Part shown: piece after piece, positions 34,435 to 42,428 of the stretch
Layout of the letters: every line of letters starts with the position of its first letter
Position numbering within the stretch: position 1 is the stretch's first letter
Source of the DNA: Pseudomonadota bacterium
Lineage (GTDB): Bacteria; Bdellovibrionota_C; UBA2361; OMII01
NCBI GenBank assembly: GCA_026390555.1
Contig: JAPLFS010000035.1
Location: 61,271-125,270, forward strand
Length of the DNA stretch: 64,000 bases
Direction: 5' to 3'
Notes under the pieces: model-generated
What the model was told of the DNA's origin: nothing
The model's input: the letters and a program-made list of their open reading frames with translations, nothing else
Database searches by the model: none
Program-made: the position numbers and the translations under genes

Positions 34435-34995
34435 CTACTCGCAGCAGCTCAACCCTGCGAGAACCGATCTCATGGTTGTATAGGGCAGCGAGAGAATAGC
34501 CAGTCCAAATACGCTGTGTGCGGTAGATTTTGTGAGTCCTGCGCCTGCGGGTTTAATAGTGACATCAGGGCGACACGTTTTGCAAATATGTAGCCGATCG
34601 ATGTGACCATTAAAGATCCTCTGGTAGGTGCTTGCGTCAAAGTTTTTGGGATCTGAAACCTGTATAGCAACATCGAGCCTGTCTGGGTTACATCCAGCCG
34701 GGGGTGCCTCGTCAGAGCTATCCTTATTGTCGCTCCACCTACATACCCGCAGCTCTGGTCGTCGAGCATTGGATCCATAGAGAAGCCACCGTACCGGGCT
34801 GTGATCTGTTTGAATCTCCACATTTTTTGCCTGGACGGATGAACTAATCGTCGTCATTCTGACGAGGAGTCCGGTCAAAAGAAGTTGAGAGATTACGATC
34901 CCCAAACTCAGGATCAGGGGGAAAAGAAAAAGTGAGCGCCCGAGGTGTGGGATTCTAGCTAGCGCCACAGCGAGACGAAGAGAAGAGGGGGACAT
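34435..34995 (-). CDS. ABC transporter permease, N-terminal part (split by apparent frameshift)
   Basis: 186 residues. One N-terminal membrane segment (LFLFPLILSLGIVISQLLLT, about 22-41) is followed by an extracytoplasmic region with four or more cysteines (VCRW, GCNP, ICKTCR). After KPAGAGLTKS the frame continues for about 40 residues of unlikely sequence to its stop, while a second frame takes up sensible coding (see 33704). A one-base change near 34530-34550, in the repetitive GCGCCTGCGG stretch, would join them. Sequencing error, programmed shift and true decay are all possible. Confidence 0.5.
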   Translation of the reverse strand: MSPSSLRLAVALARIPHLGRSLFLFPLILSLGIVISQLLLTGLLVRMTTISSSVQAKNVEIQTDHSPVRWLLYGSNARRPELRVCRWSDNKDSSDEAPPAGCNPDRLDVAIQVSDPKNFDASTYQRIFNGHIDRLHICKTCRPDVTIKPAGAGLTKSTAHSVFGLAILSLPYTTMRSVLAGLSCCE

Positions 34996-35099
34996 TTCAA
35001 AAACCTATATAGGTGGTATCTCCACACGCCAAGGGGGCGAACGGAGGGCTTTTAGAGGTTATGCTGGCACTTGCGAGGCAGGGCGCTTAAAAAGAACGG

Positions 35100-35242
35100 T
35101 AACTGGTCACGTAGTTTAATGTCGCGATTCAAGCTATTGAGATTACGGCGAAGTTTACAATTAATTCGATCTGCCGTCCCCTGAAGAGTTAGTACAGAGT
35201 ATCTACATGTGCGATCGCCGTTAATCTATGCTGACTAGTTAC
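35100..35242. repeat. MITE-like repeat, copy B (inverted relative to copy A)
   Basis: The element starts TTAACTGGTCAC (35100-35111) and ends TGACTAGTTAC (35232-35242), imperfect inverted repeats of each other. Bases 35100-35178 match the reverse complement of 3162-3240 closely. The rest is unrelated to copy A, and the element is about 70 bases shorter, so one copy has an internal deletion or replacement. It lies between the ABC permease and the amidohydrolase gene. Confidence 0.65.
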
Positions 35243-35254
35243 AGCGCTCTTTAA

Positions 35255-36313
35255 TTATTTCAGCAACCGTTGTGCGGCACCCCAGTAGAGGATCTCTAGA
35301 TCCTCCTCAGGTAGATTAAAGCCCCGCAGTGTCGGCGCATCTAGTGGGGTATAGCGCACTGGGTCTACTAGGTGTAGGTCCGGATCGGCTATCGGAGATT
35401 CACCGCAATAGTTTGTCTCTAGCAGGGTGCGCAACACCCAGTAGCGCGATGCATAGAGGTCGTACGCCTCCACAGAGCTAGAAGCTTTGGCGTCCATCTC
35501 CCCCGCACTCTGTTCCGCTGTAACGTGGGCATCCGAGGTCACTATATCGGAGCCAAAGAGGATCCTGCCCCTCCAGCGCATAAAAAATGCGCGTATTGTT
35601 TCTGGTTCGTGTTTACTAAGCTCCCGCACTATCCATTTAGTGGCGCTGCAATCGAGGTATAGATTATTATGCCGCGCAAGAAGTCTTGAAAGAAATTCAA
35701 GGTCCTCAGGATAGCCCCCCATGTGCGCCGCAATCCAGGGAGATTGAAAGCGCTCCAACACCTCCTCAAAAAGTTCGTATTGCTCCAGCTTGGTACCGTA
35801 ACGCAAGCTATCCCGATACTTCGTACTGAACCATGTATCTGGATCTCCTACGTGTGCCATGCACACCATGCCTAGGTCCTGCGCAGCCTGCATGCCCTCC
35901 ATTCGGAGTGGAGAGTTTAAGCGTAATGGATTAGAGGCAAACGGCTCACTCGATGCTTCATATATGCGCGGGGCGCTCCAGAACTTCGCAATTTTGGCAC
36001 CATGATCTTTATAGGACCTGATCCGAGCTGGATAGTCACCACCCATTGCAGAAAGGCGATCTTTATTTGAAAAATCCGGCACGGCGATAAAGTTAATACG
36101 ATCACCGAGGATCTCTCGTACGGTTGGAATCGATTCTAACATCGTCATCGAGTAGGTTGTTCCGATACCATAGCGCAATGCAACCTCAGAATAGATGCGC
36201 GTTGCCGCTGCGCCATGAATGTGTGAGTGCAGATCGATGATTGGAGCACGGTGCTGCTTAAAGCCTGCAGCTAGCGCGTTATAGTCCAGACTTAGTCTGT
36301 TTGAGGGCTGCAT
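35255..36313 (-). CDS. Amidohydrolase-family metal-dependent hydrolase
   Basis: 352 residues of the amidohydrolase-2 (TIM-barrel) superfamily. Metal ligands are suggested by IIDLHSHIHG near residues 19-28, MAHVGDPD near 157, AAHMGGYPEDLEFLSRL near 198, and ILFGSDIVTSDAH near 255. Family members hydrolyse or decarboxylate ring and amide substrates. The gene is divergent from the mmsA-URC1-URC4-upp operon, with 190 bases between starts, so it may act on a ureido or amide intermediate of uracil breakdown. That is context only. A MITE-like repeat follows its stop. Confidence 0.78.
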   Translation of the reverse strand: MQPSNRLSLDYNALAAGFKQHRAPIIDLHSHIHGAAATRIYSEVALRYGIGTTYSMTMLESIPTVREILGDRINFIAVPDFSNKDRLSAMGGDYPARIRSYKDHGAKIAKFWSAPRIYEASSEPFASNPLRLNSPLRMEGMQAAQDLGMVCMAHVGDPDTWFSTKYRDSLRYGTKLEQYELFEEVLERFQSPWIAAHMGGYPEDLEFLSRLLARHNNLYLDCSATKWIVRELSKHEPETIRAFFMRWRGRILFGSDIVTSDAHVTAEQSAGEMDAKASSSVEAYDLYASRYWVLRTLLETNYCGESPIADPDLHLVDPVRYTPLDAPTLRGFNLPEEDLEILYWGAAQRLLK

Positions 36314-36503
36314 AGTGTAGATCTCACGGTATAGGTTGTTGCTTAAATGCTAACATCTGGAAACTATGGATGAAATAAAGCATAGAATTGAAATTTGTAG
36401 AAGCTTAACTACGAGCTAAACAAACAGCGTATTATAGAGACTAGTGTCTGCGCCAGCGAGCATACTGAATACCTACTATGAGCATCTAACCTATAGAGAA
36501 GAC

Positions 36504-38000
36504 ATGTCAGAGATTCCAACCACAAAACTAGTTGAATGGCCCACAAAGCCCCTCGTTGCTCGCAACCTAATAGTGGGTGAGTGGTCGCAGGGCAGCGCTA
36601 CGCCTCGCCAACTTTTCAGCCCCTATAACGGGCAGCTACTCGGCACTCTTCATGTCGCAAGCAGCAAGGATGTTAAGAGCGCTGTGCAGGGGGCCTCAAG
36701 CGCATCTCAGCAGTGGCGCAGTGTGCCCATTAAGGAGAGGAGTGTTACCTTGCTGCGCTTTAGGGAGTTGCTCCAACGAGATCTAGAGCAGCTAGCGCAC
36801 AGTGCTGCGCGCGAAGCGGGTAAGCTCGTTAGTGAGGGGCGTGCAGAGGTTCTTAAAGCGATAGAGGTACTCGATTTTGCACTCAGCTTGCAGAATAGCG
36901 ACGTAGGTAGCGCAATTGAGGTGAGCCGTGGAGTAACGTGCGAGTATCGTCGAGAGCCAATTGGAGTAACCGTTGGTATTACTCCCTTTAATTTCCCCGT
37001 AATGGTCCCGATGTGGATGATTACGATCGCACTAGCGCTCGGAAACGCCTTTATCCTCAAGCCCTCGGATAAGGTGCCCTTCACTCCATGCTTATTAGGA
37101 GAGCTTATCATTGAGGCAGGATTTCCTAAGGGCATCTTCTCAGTACTACATGGAGGAGCGGAGATAGTAGAGGCTTTAGCGAAACACCCCGATGTTGCCG
37201 CACTTGGGTTCGTTGGCTCCTCTGATATTGCACGCACCGTGTATGGATTAGCAACGGCGCACGGCAAGCGAGCGCTCTGTCTTGGCGGCGCAAAGAACCA
37301 CCTTATAGTTGCTCCTGATGCCGACCCAGCCATTACGCTAGAGGGTGTGGTGGCATCCTTTACCGGCTGCGCCGGACAGCGCTGTATGGCTGCCAGCGTT
37401 CTGGTTGTCGTAGGGAAGGTTAATCAGATTATCGAACAGGTTATAGAGCGAGTCGCTGCAATGCAACTCGGTCGTGATATGGGGGCGCTGATCGACCAGA
37501 CGGCTAATAAAAGATTGCGCGCTGCCATAGAGCGGGCCGTGCAGGAGGGCGCAACCCTTAGGGTGGATGGCAGGTCGTTCTCTGCGCCACTCGGCTATGA
37601 GGGGGGCAATTGGCTTGGGCCAACGATCCTTGATAACGCTAAGTCTACTATGGAGAGCGCCTGTGTTGAGCTCTTTGGTCCAGTACTTACAATAGTGCGG
37701 GTTGATACCATTGATCAGGCCCTGGAGCTTGAGCACCGTAGCCCATACGGTAACGCTCTTTCGATCTTTACCAGTAACGGCGCGGTAGCCAGATATGTGG
37801 CCGATCGGGCTAGCTCCGGCATGATTGGAATTAATGTTGGTGTACCGGTGCCCCGCGAGCCGTTTTCCTTTGGGGGCACAAAGGAATCAAAATTCGGGGC
37901 AGGTGATATCACCGGCTGGGGTGGAGTAGATCTGTGGTCTAACAGAAAAAAGATAACAGCGAAGTGGGCACTACAGGCCGATAAAAACTGGATGTCATAA
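36504..38000 (+). CDS. mmsA: CoA-acylating (methyl)malonate-semialdehyde dehydrogenase
   Basis: About 498 residues from ATG 36504, normal for MmsA. Aldehyde-dehydrogenase motifs: ITPFNFPVMVPMWMITIAL, the LGGAKNHLIVAPDAD segment, catalytic Cys in GCAGQRCMAASV, and FGGTKESKFGAGDITGWGG near the C-terminus. MmsA converts malonate or methylmalonate semialdehyde to acetyl- or propionyl-CoA. AGAGAAG precedes ATG 36504; an in-frame start at 36444 would add 20 unrelated residues. It is 20 bases before URC1. In this operon it could consume malonate semialdehyde, a C3 product expected from uracil. Confidence 0.9.
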   Translation: MSEIPTTKLVEWPTKPLVARNLIVGEWSQGSATPRQLFSPYNGQLLGTLHVASSKDVKSAVQGASSASQQWRSVPIKERSVTLLRFRELLQRDLEQLAHSAAREAGKLVSEGRAEVLKAIEVLDFALSLQNSDVGSAIEVSRGVTCEYRREPIGVTVGITPFNFPVMVPMWMITIALALGNAFILKPSDKVPFTPCLLGELIIEAGFPKGIFSVLHGGAEIVEALAKHPDVAALGFVGSSDIARTVYGLATAHGKRALCLGGAKNHLIVAPDADPAITLEGVVASFTGCAGQRCMAASVLVVVGKVNQIIEQVIERVAAMQLGRDMGALIDQTANKRLRAAIERAVQEGATLRVDGRSFSAPLGYEGGNWLGPTILDNAKSTMESACVELFGPVLTIVRVDTIDQALELEHRSPYGNALSIFTSNGAVARYVADRASSGMIGINVGVPVPREPFSFGGTKESKFGAGDITGWGGVDLWSNRKKITAKWALQADKNWMS

Positions 38001-38020
38001 CGGCATAACTGAGAAAGGTA

Positions 38021-39280
38021 ATGGATTCAAAAAAGAGAGCAGTCAAGCCGATCGTTTTAACCTCGCATCCATCCAAGCATGCTACGCATAGCTTGCCTAT
38101 CAGATGGGGCGCGGCTAATTCTATTCAGCGTGGGCCTGTTGTCGGCACATTGACCGATGCAACACATAGGAACTGTATCGGAACGCACTCTGGGGCCTAC
38201 TCCATTTATCGAGCCGTTGCGGTTGCATCGGGTGCCCTTGATCCGCTTCATATTCCGGATCTTACAAATACAGCACCAACGGTAAAGATTGGACCCTTCG
38301 ATAGTTGGTACGATCCCGCTCGTATCGTCTCAATGGATCCGTGGGGAGCTAATATAGGCGATTATTTTGAGAGCTATATTAAGCAGGGATATAATATTCA
38401 GCCAACGATAGCGGTCACCCACGCGCATATCGCTATGCCAGAGGTTGTTAATGCGGTATTGGCAGGCGAGATCTCAATTGATGGTGAGATAGTGAGTGTG
38501 GGTGGTAATTGTCGAGTAACAAAAGCCGCAATTGAGCCTGTTTGGTACCTACCTGCTATCGCAGCGCGCTTCGATATCAGCGAGAGCGATCTGCGTCGCG
38601 GACTCTTTGAGCACACAGGTGGCATGTTCCCAGAGCTTATAACTCGCTCCGATCTGCACGTTTTACTTCCACCGATCGGGGGCCAAACCGTATACATCTT
38701 CGGAGATCTGGCAACTATCCCCGATCTCTCTAAGGAACTTACGGTTCGTATTCACGATGAGTGTAACGGATCTGATGTATTTGGTTCCGATATCTGCACC
38801 TGCCGACCGTACCTGGTGCACGGGATTGAAGAGTGCATAAAAACCGCGCAGCGAGGAGGTTGTGGTTTAATCGTTTATAACCGCAAAGAGGGACGAGCGC
38901 TGGGAGAGGTCACAAAGTTTCTGGTTTATAATGCTAGGAAACGCCAGGAGGGGGGAGATCGAGCGGAGATGTACTTTCAACGTACCGAGTGCATTGCAGG
39001 GGTTCAGGATATGCGCTTTCAGGAGTTAATGCCCGATGTTTTGCACTGGATGGGGGTCAAGCGGATCGATAGGCTCGTATCGATGAGCGATCTAAAGTAC
39101 AATGCCATTATTCGCTCAGGGATAGAGGTCATTAAACGCATCTCTATCCCAGATGATCGAATTCCAGAGGACGCGCGAGTTGAGATGGATGCTAAGCGAG
39201 CAGCTGGATACTTCTCTGAACAGGCCCCTCCAAGCCAAGAGGAGCTCAGTAAAACACGGGGGCGAAAGCTAGAGGAATAG
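38021..39280 (+). CDS. URC1: GTP cyclohydrolase II-like enzyme of uracil catabolism
   Basis: 419 residues, about twice the size of RibA. The C-terminal half has a GTP cyclohydrolase II domain with the zinc cysteines C-x10-C-x-C in DECNGSDVFGSDICTCRP, and YNRKEGRALGEVTKF in place of the RibA EGRG segment. The N-terminal 200 residues (THRNCIGTHSGAYSIYRA, DPWGANIGDYFESY) are specific to the URC1 family. In the yeast URC pathway this protein is thought to act on uridine nucleotide, with UPRT and URC4. It lies directly before URC4, with one base between the genes. Confidence 0.87.
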   Translation: MDSKKRAVKPIVLTSHPSKHATHSLPIRWGAANSIQRGPVVGTLTDATHRNCIGTHSGAYSIYRAVAVASGALDPLHIPDLTNTAPTVKIGPFDSWYDPARIVSMDPWGANIGDYFESYIKQGYNIQPTIAVTHAHIAMPEVVNAVLAGEISIDGEIVSVGGNCRVTKAAIEPVWYLPAIAARFDISESDLRRGLFEHTGGMFPELITRSDLHVLLPPIGGQTVYIFGDLATIPDLSKELTVRIHDECNGSDVFGSDICTCRPYLVHGIEECIKTAQRGGCGLIVYNRKEGRALGEVTKFLVYNARKRQEGGDRAEMYFQRTECIAGVQDMRFQELMPDVLHWMGVKRIDRLVSMSDLKYNAIIRSGIEVIKRISIPDDRIPEDARVEMDAKRAAGYFSEQAPPSQEELSKTRGRKLEE

Positions 39281-39281
39281 G

Positions 39282-40517
39282 ATGATCGAAACTAGCTCTA
39301 TTCCAGACGTTGTTGCCTATCTTAGAAGTGCGCTAGCTATTCGCGAGCGCTGCGGGCAGATCTACGACCTAGCCAGAGCCGATAAACTCGAGCACTTCAA
39401 ACTCAGAGAGGAGCGGCTTGGTGGTATTGTAACTGCTGTGCGTAGTGAATTAGAGAGAAACTATCCAGAGGGCGATGTGCCGTACCATAGCCGTTGGAGG
39501 CACTTCTCAGTTGGAGGTATCGATCGTGAGGTGTTGCTCGATCTCAGACTCGCTCCGTTATCTACGATTGAACGGGCGCGCGCTAAGCTTGAACTGGCGG
39601 TAGTGAGTGTGCTCCTTGATGCCGGAGCGGGGGATAGTTGGTCATACCGTGAGCCATCCAGTGGCGTAAATTTCGCACGTTCGGAGGGGCTAGCAGTTGC
39701 GTCCTTAGATGGCTTCGTAGCAGGGCTCTTTGGCGCTACCCCATGTACTGTTAGTGGCGAGGCTCTGATAGCGCTAACACCAGAACGGCTGGCGGATCTT
39801 TTTCAGGTATCGGAGAGCAATCCATTATTGGGGTTAGCGGGGCGCTGCGCGCTGCTTAATAAGCTAGGGGAGGTTGTGCTCGCTCAACCATCGGCATTCT
39901 GTGGAGCTCCTGGGAGAGTGGGGGGAATGCTTGAGGCCATCACGGCGCAGGTATCTAGCGATGGCACCGTTCACGGTGAAGCTCTGCTAACTTTTATACT
40001 TAATACCTTTGCTTCAATCTGGCCCGGTCGCATAAGCCTCTCTGGTCATAATTTAGGTGATGTGTGGCGACATAGTAAGGTGCAGGGTGCTGGAGAGAGC
40101 GATCACCTAATACCCCTGCATAAACTCTCGCAGTGGCTTACCTATTCGCTTCTAGAGCCGTTGCAGGAGGCGGGGGTGTGCGTAACGCACCTTGATCAAC
40201 TGACTGGACTGGCAGAGTATCGTAACGGGGGACTCTTTATCGACGGTGGAGTGCTTAAGCTAAAGAATCCTGATGTTTCTGAGCAGAGACATAGCCCTAG
40301 CTCTGAACTTATTATTGAGTGGCGTGCCTTAACGGTGGTGCTCCTTGATCAGGTTGCAGCGCGCCTTAGAATAGAGCTAGGGGAGAGTACAGAGGGGCTG
40401 CCGTTAGCAAAGGTGCTACAGGGGGGCACATGGAGCGTAGGTCGTAAGTTCGCGGCGGAGAGGCGGCCTAACGCAGCAGCACCCCTAATGATAGAGAGTG
40501 ATGGTACTGTATTTTAA
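39282..40517 (+). CDS. URC4 (DUF1688) uracil-catabolism protein
   Basis: 411 residues of DUF1688. Recognisable parts: VPYHSRWRHFSVGGIDR, AGAGDSWSYREPSSGVNFAR, SEGLAVASLDGFVAGLFG, and SLSGHNLGDVWRHSKVQG. No signal peptide or membrane segment. Genetics in Lachancea kluyveri showed URC4 is needed for uracil as nitrogen source; its chemistry is unknown. Linkage to URC1 and UPRT in many bacteria supports the same pathway. Here it is one base after URC1 and 15 before upp. Confidence 0.88.
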   Translation: MIETSSIPDVVAYLRSALAIRERCGQIYDLARADKLEHFKLREERLGGIVTAVRSELERNYPEGDVPYHSRWRHFSVGGIDREVLLDLRLAPLSTIERARAKLELAVVSVLLDAGAGDSWSYREPSSGVNFARSEGLAVASLDGFVAGLFGATPCTVSGEALIALTPERLADLFQVSESNPLLGLAGRCALLNKLGEVVLAQPSAFCGAPGRVGGMLEAITAQVSSDGTVHGEALLTFILNTFASIWPGRISLSGHNLGDVWRHSKVQGAGESDHLIPLHKLSQWLTYSLLEPLQEAGVCVTHLDQLTGLAEYRNGGLFIDGGVLKLKNPDVSEQRHSPSSELIIEWRALTVVLLDQVAARLRIELGESTEGLPLAKVLQGGTWSVGRKFAAERRPNAAAPLMIESDGTVF

Positions 40518-40532
40518 GAGAGCGAATTACCC

Positions 40533-41168
40533 ATGATCCAAAAAAATGTAACAGTTATTAGCCACCCATTGGTTCAACATAAACTGACCCTGATGCGTAT
40601 GGAGGATACCTGCTGTGCAGACTTTAGGCGTCTTTTGCGCGAGGTCAGTATGCTTCTAGCGTATGAGGTAACGCGCGATCTTCCTCTTTTAAATATTACA
40701 ATTAAGACCCCCGTTACTGAGATGCAATCTCCTATTATAGATGGAAAAAAGATTACACTTGTCTCAATCCTACGCGCAGGCAACGGCATCCTGGATGCAA
40801 TGCTTGAGCTTATTCCATCAGCACGGGTGGGTCATATTGGAATCTACCGCGATCCTGCGACCCTAACCCCCGTTGAATACTACTTTAAGATGCCGCCAGA
40901 GATCTCACAGCGTGATGTGGTGGTGGTGGATCCGATGCTGGCTACGGGAAACTCCGCTGCGGCGGCTATCTCGCGGGTCAAGCAACTAACACCGCTCTCG
41001 ATAAAGTTTGTATGTTTGATCGCCTCACCTGAGGGGTTGGAGCTGCTCCAGAATGAGCATCCAGATGTGCCGATATTTACAGCGGCTATAGATGAAAAAC
41101 TAAACGAGCACGGCTATATCGTTCCAGGTCTTGGGGATGCTGGTGATCGCATCTATGGGACGAAGTAA
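40533..41168 (+). CDS. upp: Uracil phosphoribosyltransferase
   Basis: 211 residues, normal length. The PRPP loop is [20 protein letters not shown] near 128-147 and the uracil-binding C-terminus is [14 protein letters not shown]. It makes UMP from uracil and PRPP. In the URC pathway UMP, not uracil, is the substrate for ring opening, so UPRT is the entry step (URC6 in yeast). The segment from 40701 through the gene end and beyond is duplicated at 42082-42600. The functional copy is this one. Confidence 0.95.
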   Translation: MIQKNVTVISHPLVQHKLTLMRMEDTCCADFRRLLREVSMLLAYEVTRDLPLLNITIKTPVTEMQSPIIDGKKITLVSILRAGNGILDAMLELIPSARVGHIGIYRDPATLTPVEYYFKMPPEISQRDVVVVDPMLATGNSAAAAISRVKQLTPLSIKFVCLIASPEGLELLQNEHPDVPIFTAAIDEKLNEHGYIVPGLGDAGDRIYGTK

Positions 41169-41347
41169 TAGGGGCTACGCTCTCGAAGATAATCTCCGTA
41201 TAAGCGCCAAGCTCTCAGAGAGCTCAGGTGATCGTAATATCAGGCACGCTAGGCCATAAGTGATACATCCAGCAGGAATTGCAACAGCGCAGGCGATTAA
41301 GGCCGAGCCGCACTGAGCAACGAGCATTTTAAGGAATAGGATCATAT
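40701..41347. repeat. Left copy of the upp-murJ junction duplication
   Basis: This 647-base stretch, the last three quarters of upp plus the 3' end of murJ, matches 42082-42600 in direct orientation. The right copy lacks 127 bases corresponding to 41024-41150. Scattered substitutions, several at synonymous upp positions, show that the copies have diverged. Between the copies lies the Doc/AbrB module. Confidence 0.88.
41175..41347 (-). pseudogene. 3' remnant of murJ (duplicate)
   Basis: These bases repeat the last 57 codons of the intact murJ gene at 42429-42600, including the stop codon position (CTA at 41175). The fragment has no start and ends abruptly at 41347, next to the toxin-antitoxin module. 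It is a by-product of the duplication and is not expected to be expressed as protein. Confidence 0.85.
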
Positions 41348-41357
41348 CTCCAGCTGA

Positions 41358-41759
41358 TCAAATTCGACTAATTAAATGTTCTGCTATCCACTGAGCAAGC
41401 GCTTCTTCCGAAAGAGTTCCATCTGCCAAGCTAAGGAATATGATATATTTTCCCTCTGCCGACGCTTCGAGGCCTTGTTTATTAAGGCGGAGAAAAAGCT
41501 CGCACACTACAAACGCGGTGCGCTTATTTCCGTCGATGAAGGGATGATTCTTTGCAATGCCGAAGGCATATGCAGCAGCGAGTTGTGCCAGAGATGGCTT
41601 CGGTGACTCGTAACTGTATTTATTTGTGGGCCTCCCTAGCGCCGACTCAAGCATTCCTTGATCGCGAATACCGTCTAGTCCGCCGTGCTCTGAGAGTTGC
41701 CTTCGGTGAATAGCGAGGACAGCATCAAGCCGCACCCACGTTGGCTCTTTCGGCGTCAT
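41358..41759 (-). CDS. Doc-type (Fic fold) toxin, death-on-curing family
   Basis: 133 residues with the Fic/Doc motif HPFIDGNKRTAFVVCELF near residues 70-87 (HPF-x2-GNKRTA). The N-terminus WVRLDAVLAIHRRQLSEHGG with LDGIRDQGMLESALGRP is typical of Doc proteins. Doc phosphorylates EF-Tu and stops translation; related Fic enzymes AMPylate. The gene begins directly at the antitoxin stop (TAGATG), the normal order antitoxin then toxin. It sits between two copies of the upp-murJ junction. All active-site residues appear present. Confidence 0.9.
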   Translation of the reverse strand: MTPKEPTWVRLDAVLAIHRRQLSEHGGLDGIRDQGMLESALGRPTNKYSYESPKPSLAQLAAAYAFGIAKNHPFIDGNKRTAFVVCELFLRLNKQGLEASAEGKYIIFLSLADGTLSEEALAQWIAEHLISRI

Positions 41760-41984
41760 CTATTTAGCGAGTCTCCGCAGCACGTCTCGATTCTCTCGCA
41801 TTATCTCTTCTGCGATATCAAGCTGCTTTTCAAGCTCCGGATTGTACGGAGAGAGCTCAACGCCATTAGGTGAGTCTGTTACAAAAAGTTCATCACCCTC
41901 GCCGCAGCGTAGTTTCTCAAGTAATTCTGCAGGAAGAATTACTCCAAAGGAATTTCCAACTGATCGAATCTTTAATTTAGTCAT
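41760..41984 (-). CDS. AbrB/MazE-type antitoxin
   Basis: 74 residues from ATG 41984. The SpoVT-AbrB swapped-hairpin domain is at the N-terminus: LKIRSVGNSFGVILPAELLE and CGEGDELFVTDSP. A helical, charged tail (ELEKQLDIAEEIMRENRDVL) would neutralise the toxin. The longer frame back to 42170 is an artefact that runs into the duplicated upp fragment. AAGGG lies just before the ATG. AbrB-type antitoxins autorepress their operons; the operator would lie at 41985-42080. Confidence 0.88.
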   Translation of the reverse strand: MTKLKIRSVGNSFGVILPAELLEKLRCGEGDELFVTDSPNGVELSPYNPELEKQLDIAEEIMRENRDVLRRLAK

Positions 41985-42081
41985 ACGCCCTTTTGTTATA
42001 ACATCAATTATAACACAAGATATGCCTGGAGAAAGAAGATAATTTACTCGGTTAAAAGAACCAGTTAGCCCCCCTACCTCT

Positions 42082-42425
42082 ATTAAGACCCCCGTTACTG
42101 AGATGCAATCTCCGATTATAGATGGAAAAAAGATTACGCTCGTGTCGATCCTACGCGCAGGCAACGGCATCCTGGATGCAATGCTTGAGCTTATTCCATC
42201 AGCACGGGTGGGTCATATCGGAATCTACCGCGATCCTGCAACCCTAACCCCCGTTGAATACTACTTTAAAATGCCGCCAGAGATCTCACAGCGCGATGTG
42301 GTGGTGGTTGATCCGATGCTGGCTACGGGAAACTCCGCTGCAGCGGCTATCTCGCGGGTCAAGCAACTAACACCGCTCTCGATAAAGTTTGTATGCTTGA
42401 TCGCATCTATGGGACGAAGTAATAG
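42082..42425 (+). pseudogene. Truncated second copy of upp
   Basis: The fragment starts at codon 57 of upp (attaagaccccc) and follows the gene up to GATCGC at 42399-42404, then jumps to the last codons ATCTATGGGACGAAG. Relative to the intact gene 127 bases (41024-41150) are missing, flanked in upp by GATCGC at 41018 and 41145, so the deletion is between 6-bp repeats. The frame is shifted afterwards and the uracil-binding end is lost. An open frame 42103-42513 crosses the junction but is not a real gene. Confidence 0.88.
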
Positions 42426-42428
42426 CGG

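Noticed and set aside
41760..42170. 136-residue form of the antitoxin
   Set aside because: The first 62 residues are translated from the antisense of the duplicated upp fragment; the AbrB domain starts at ATG 41984 with a ribosome binding site.
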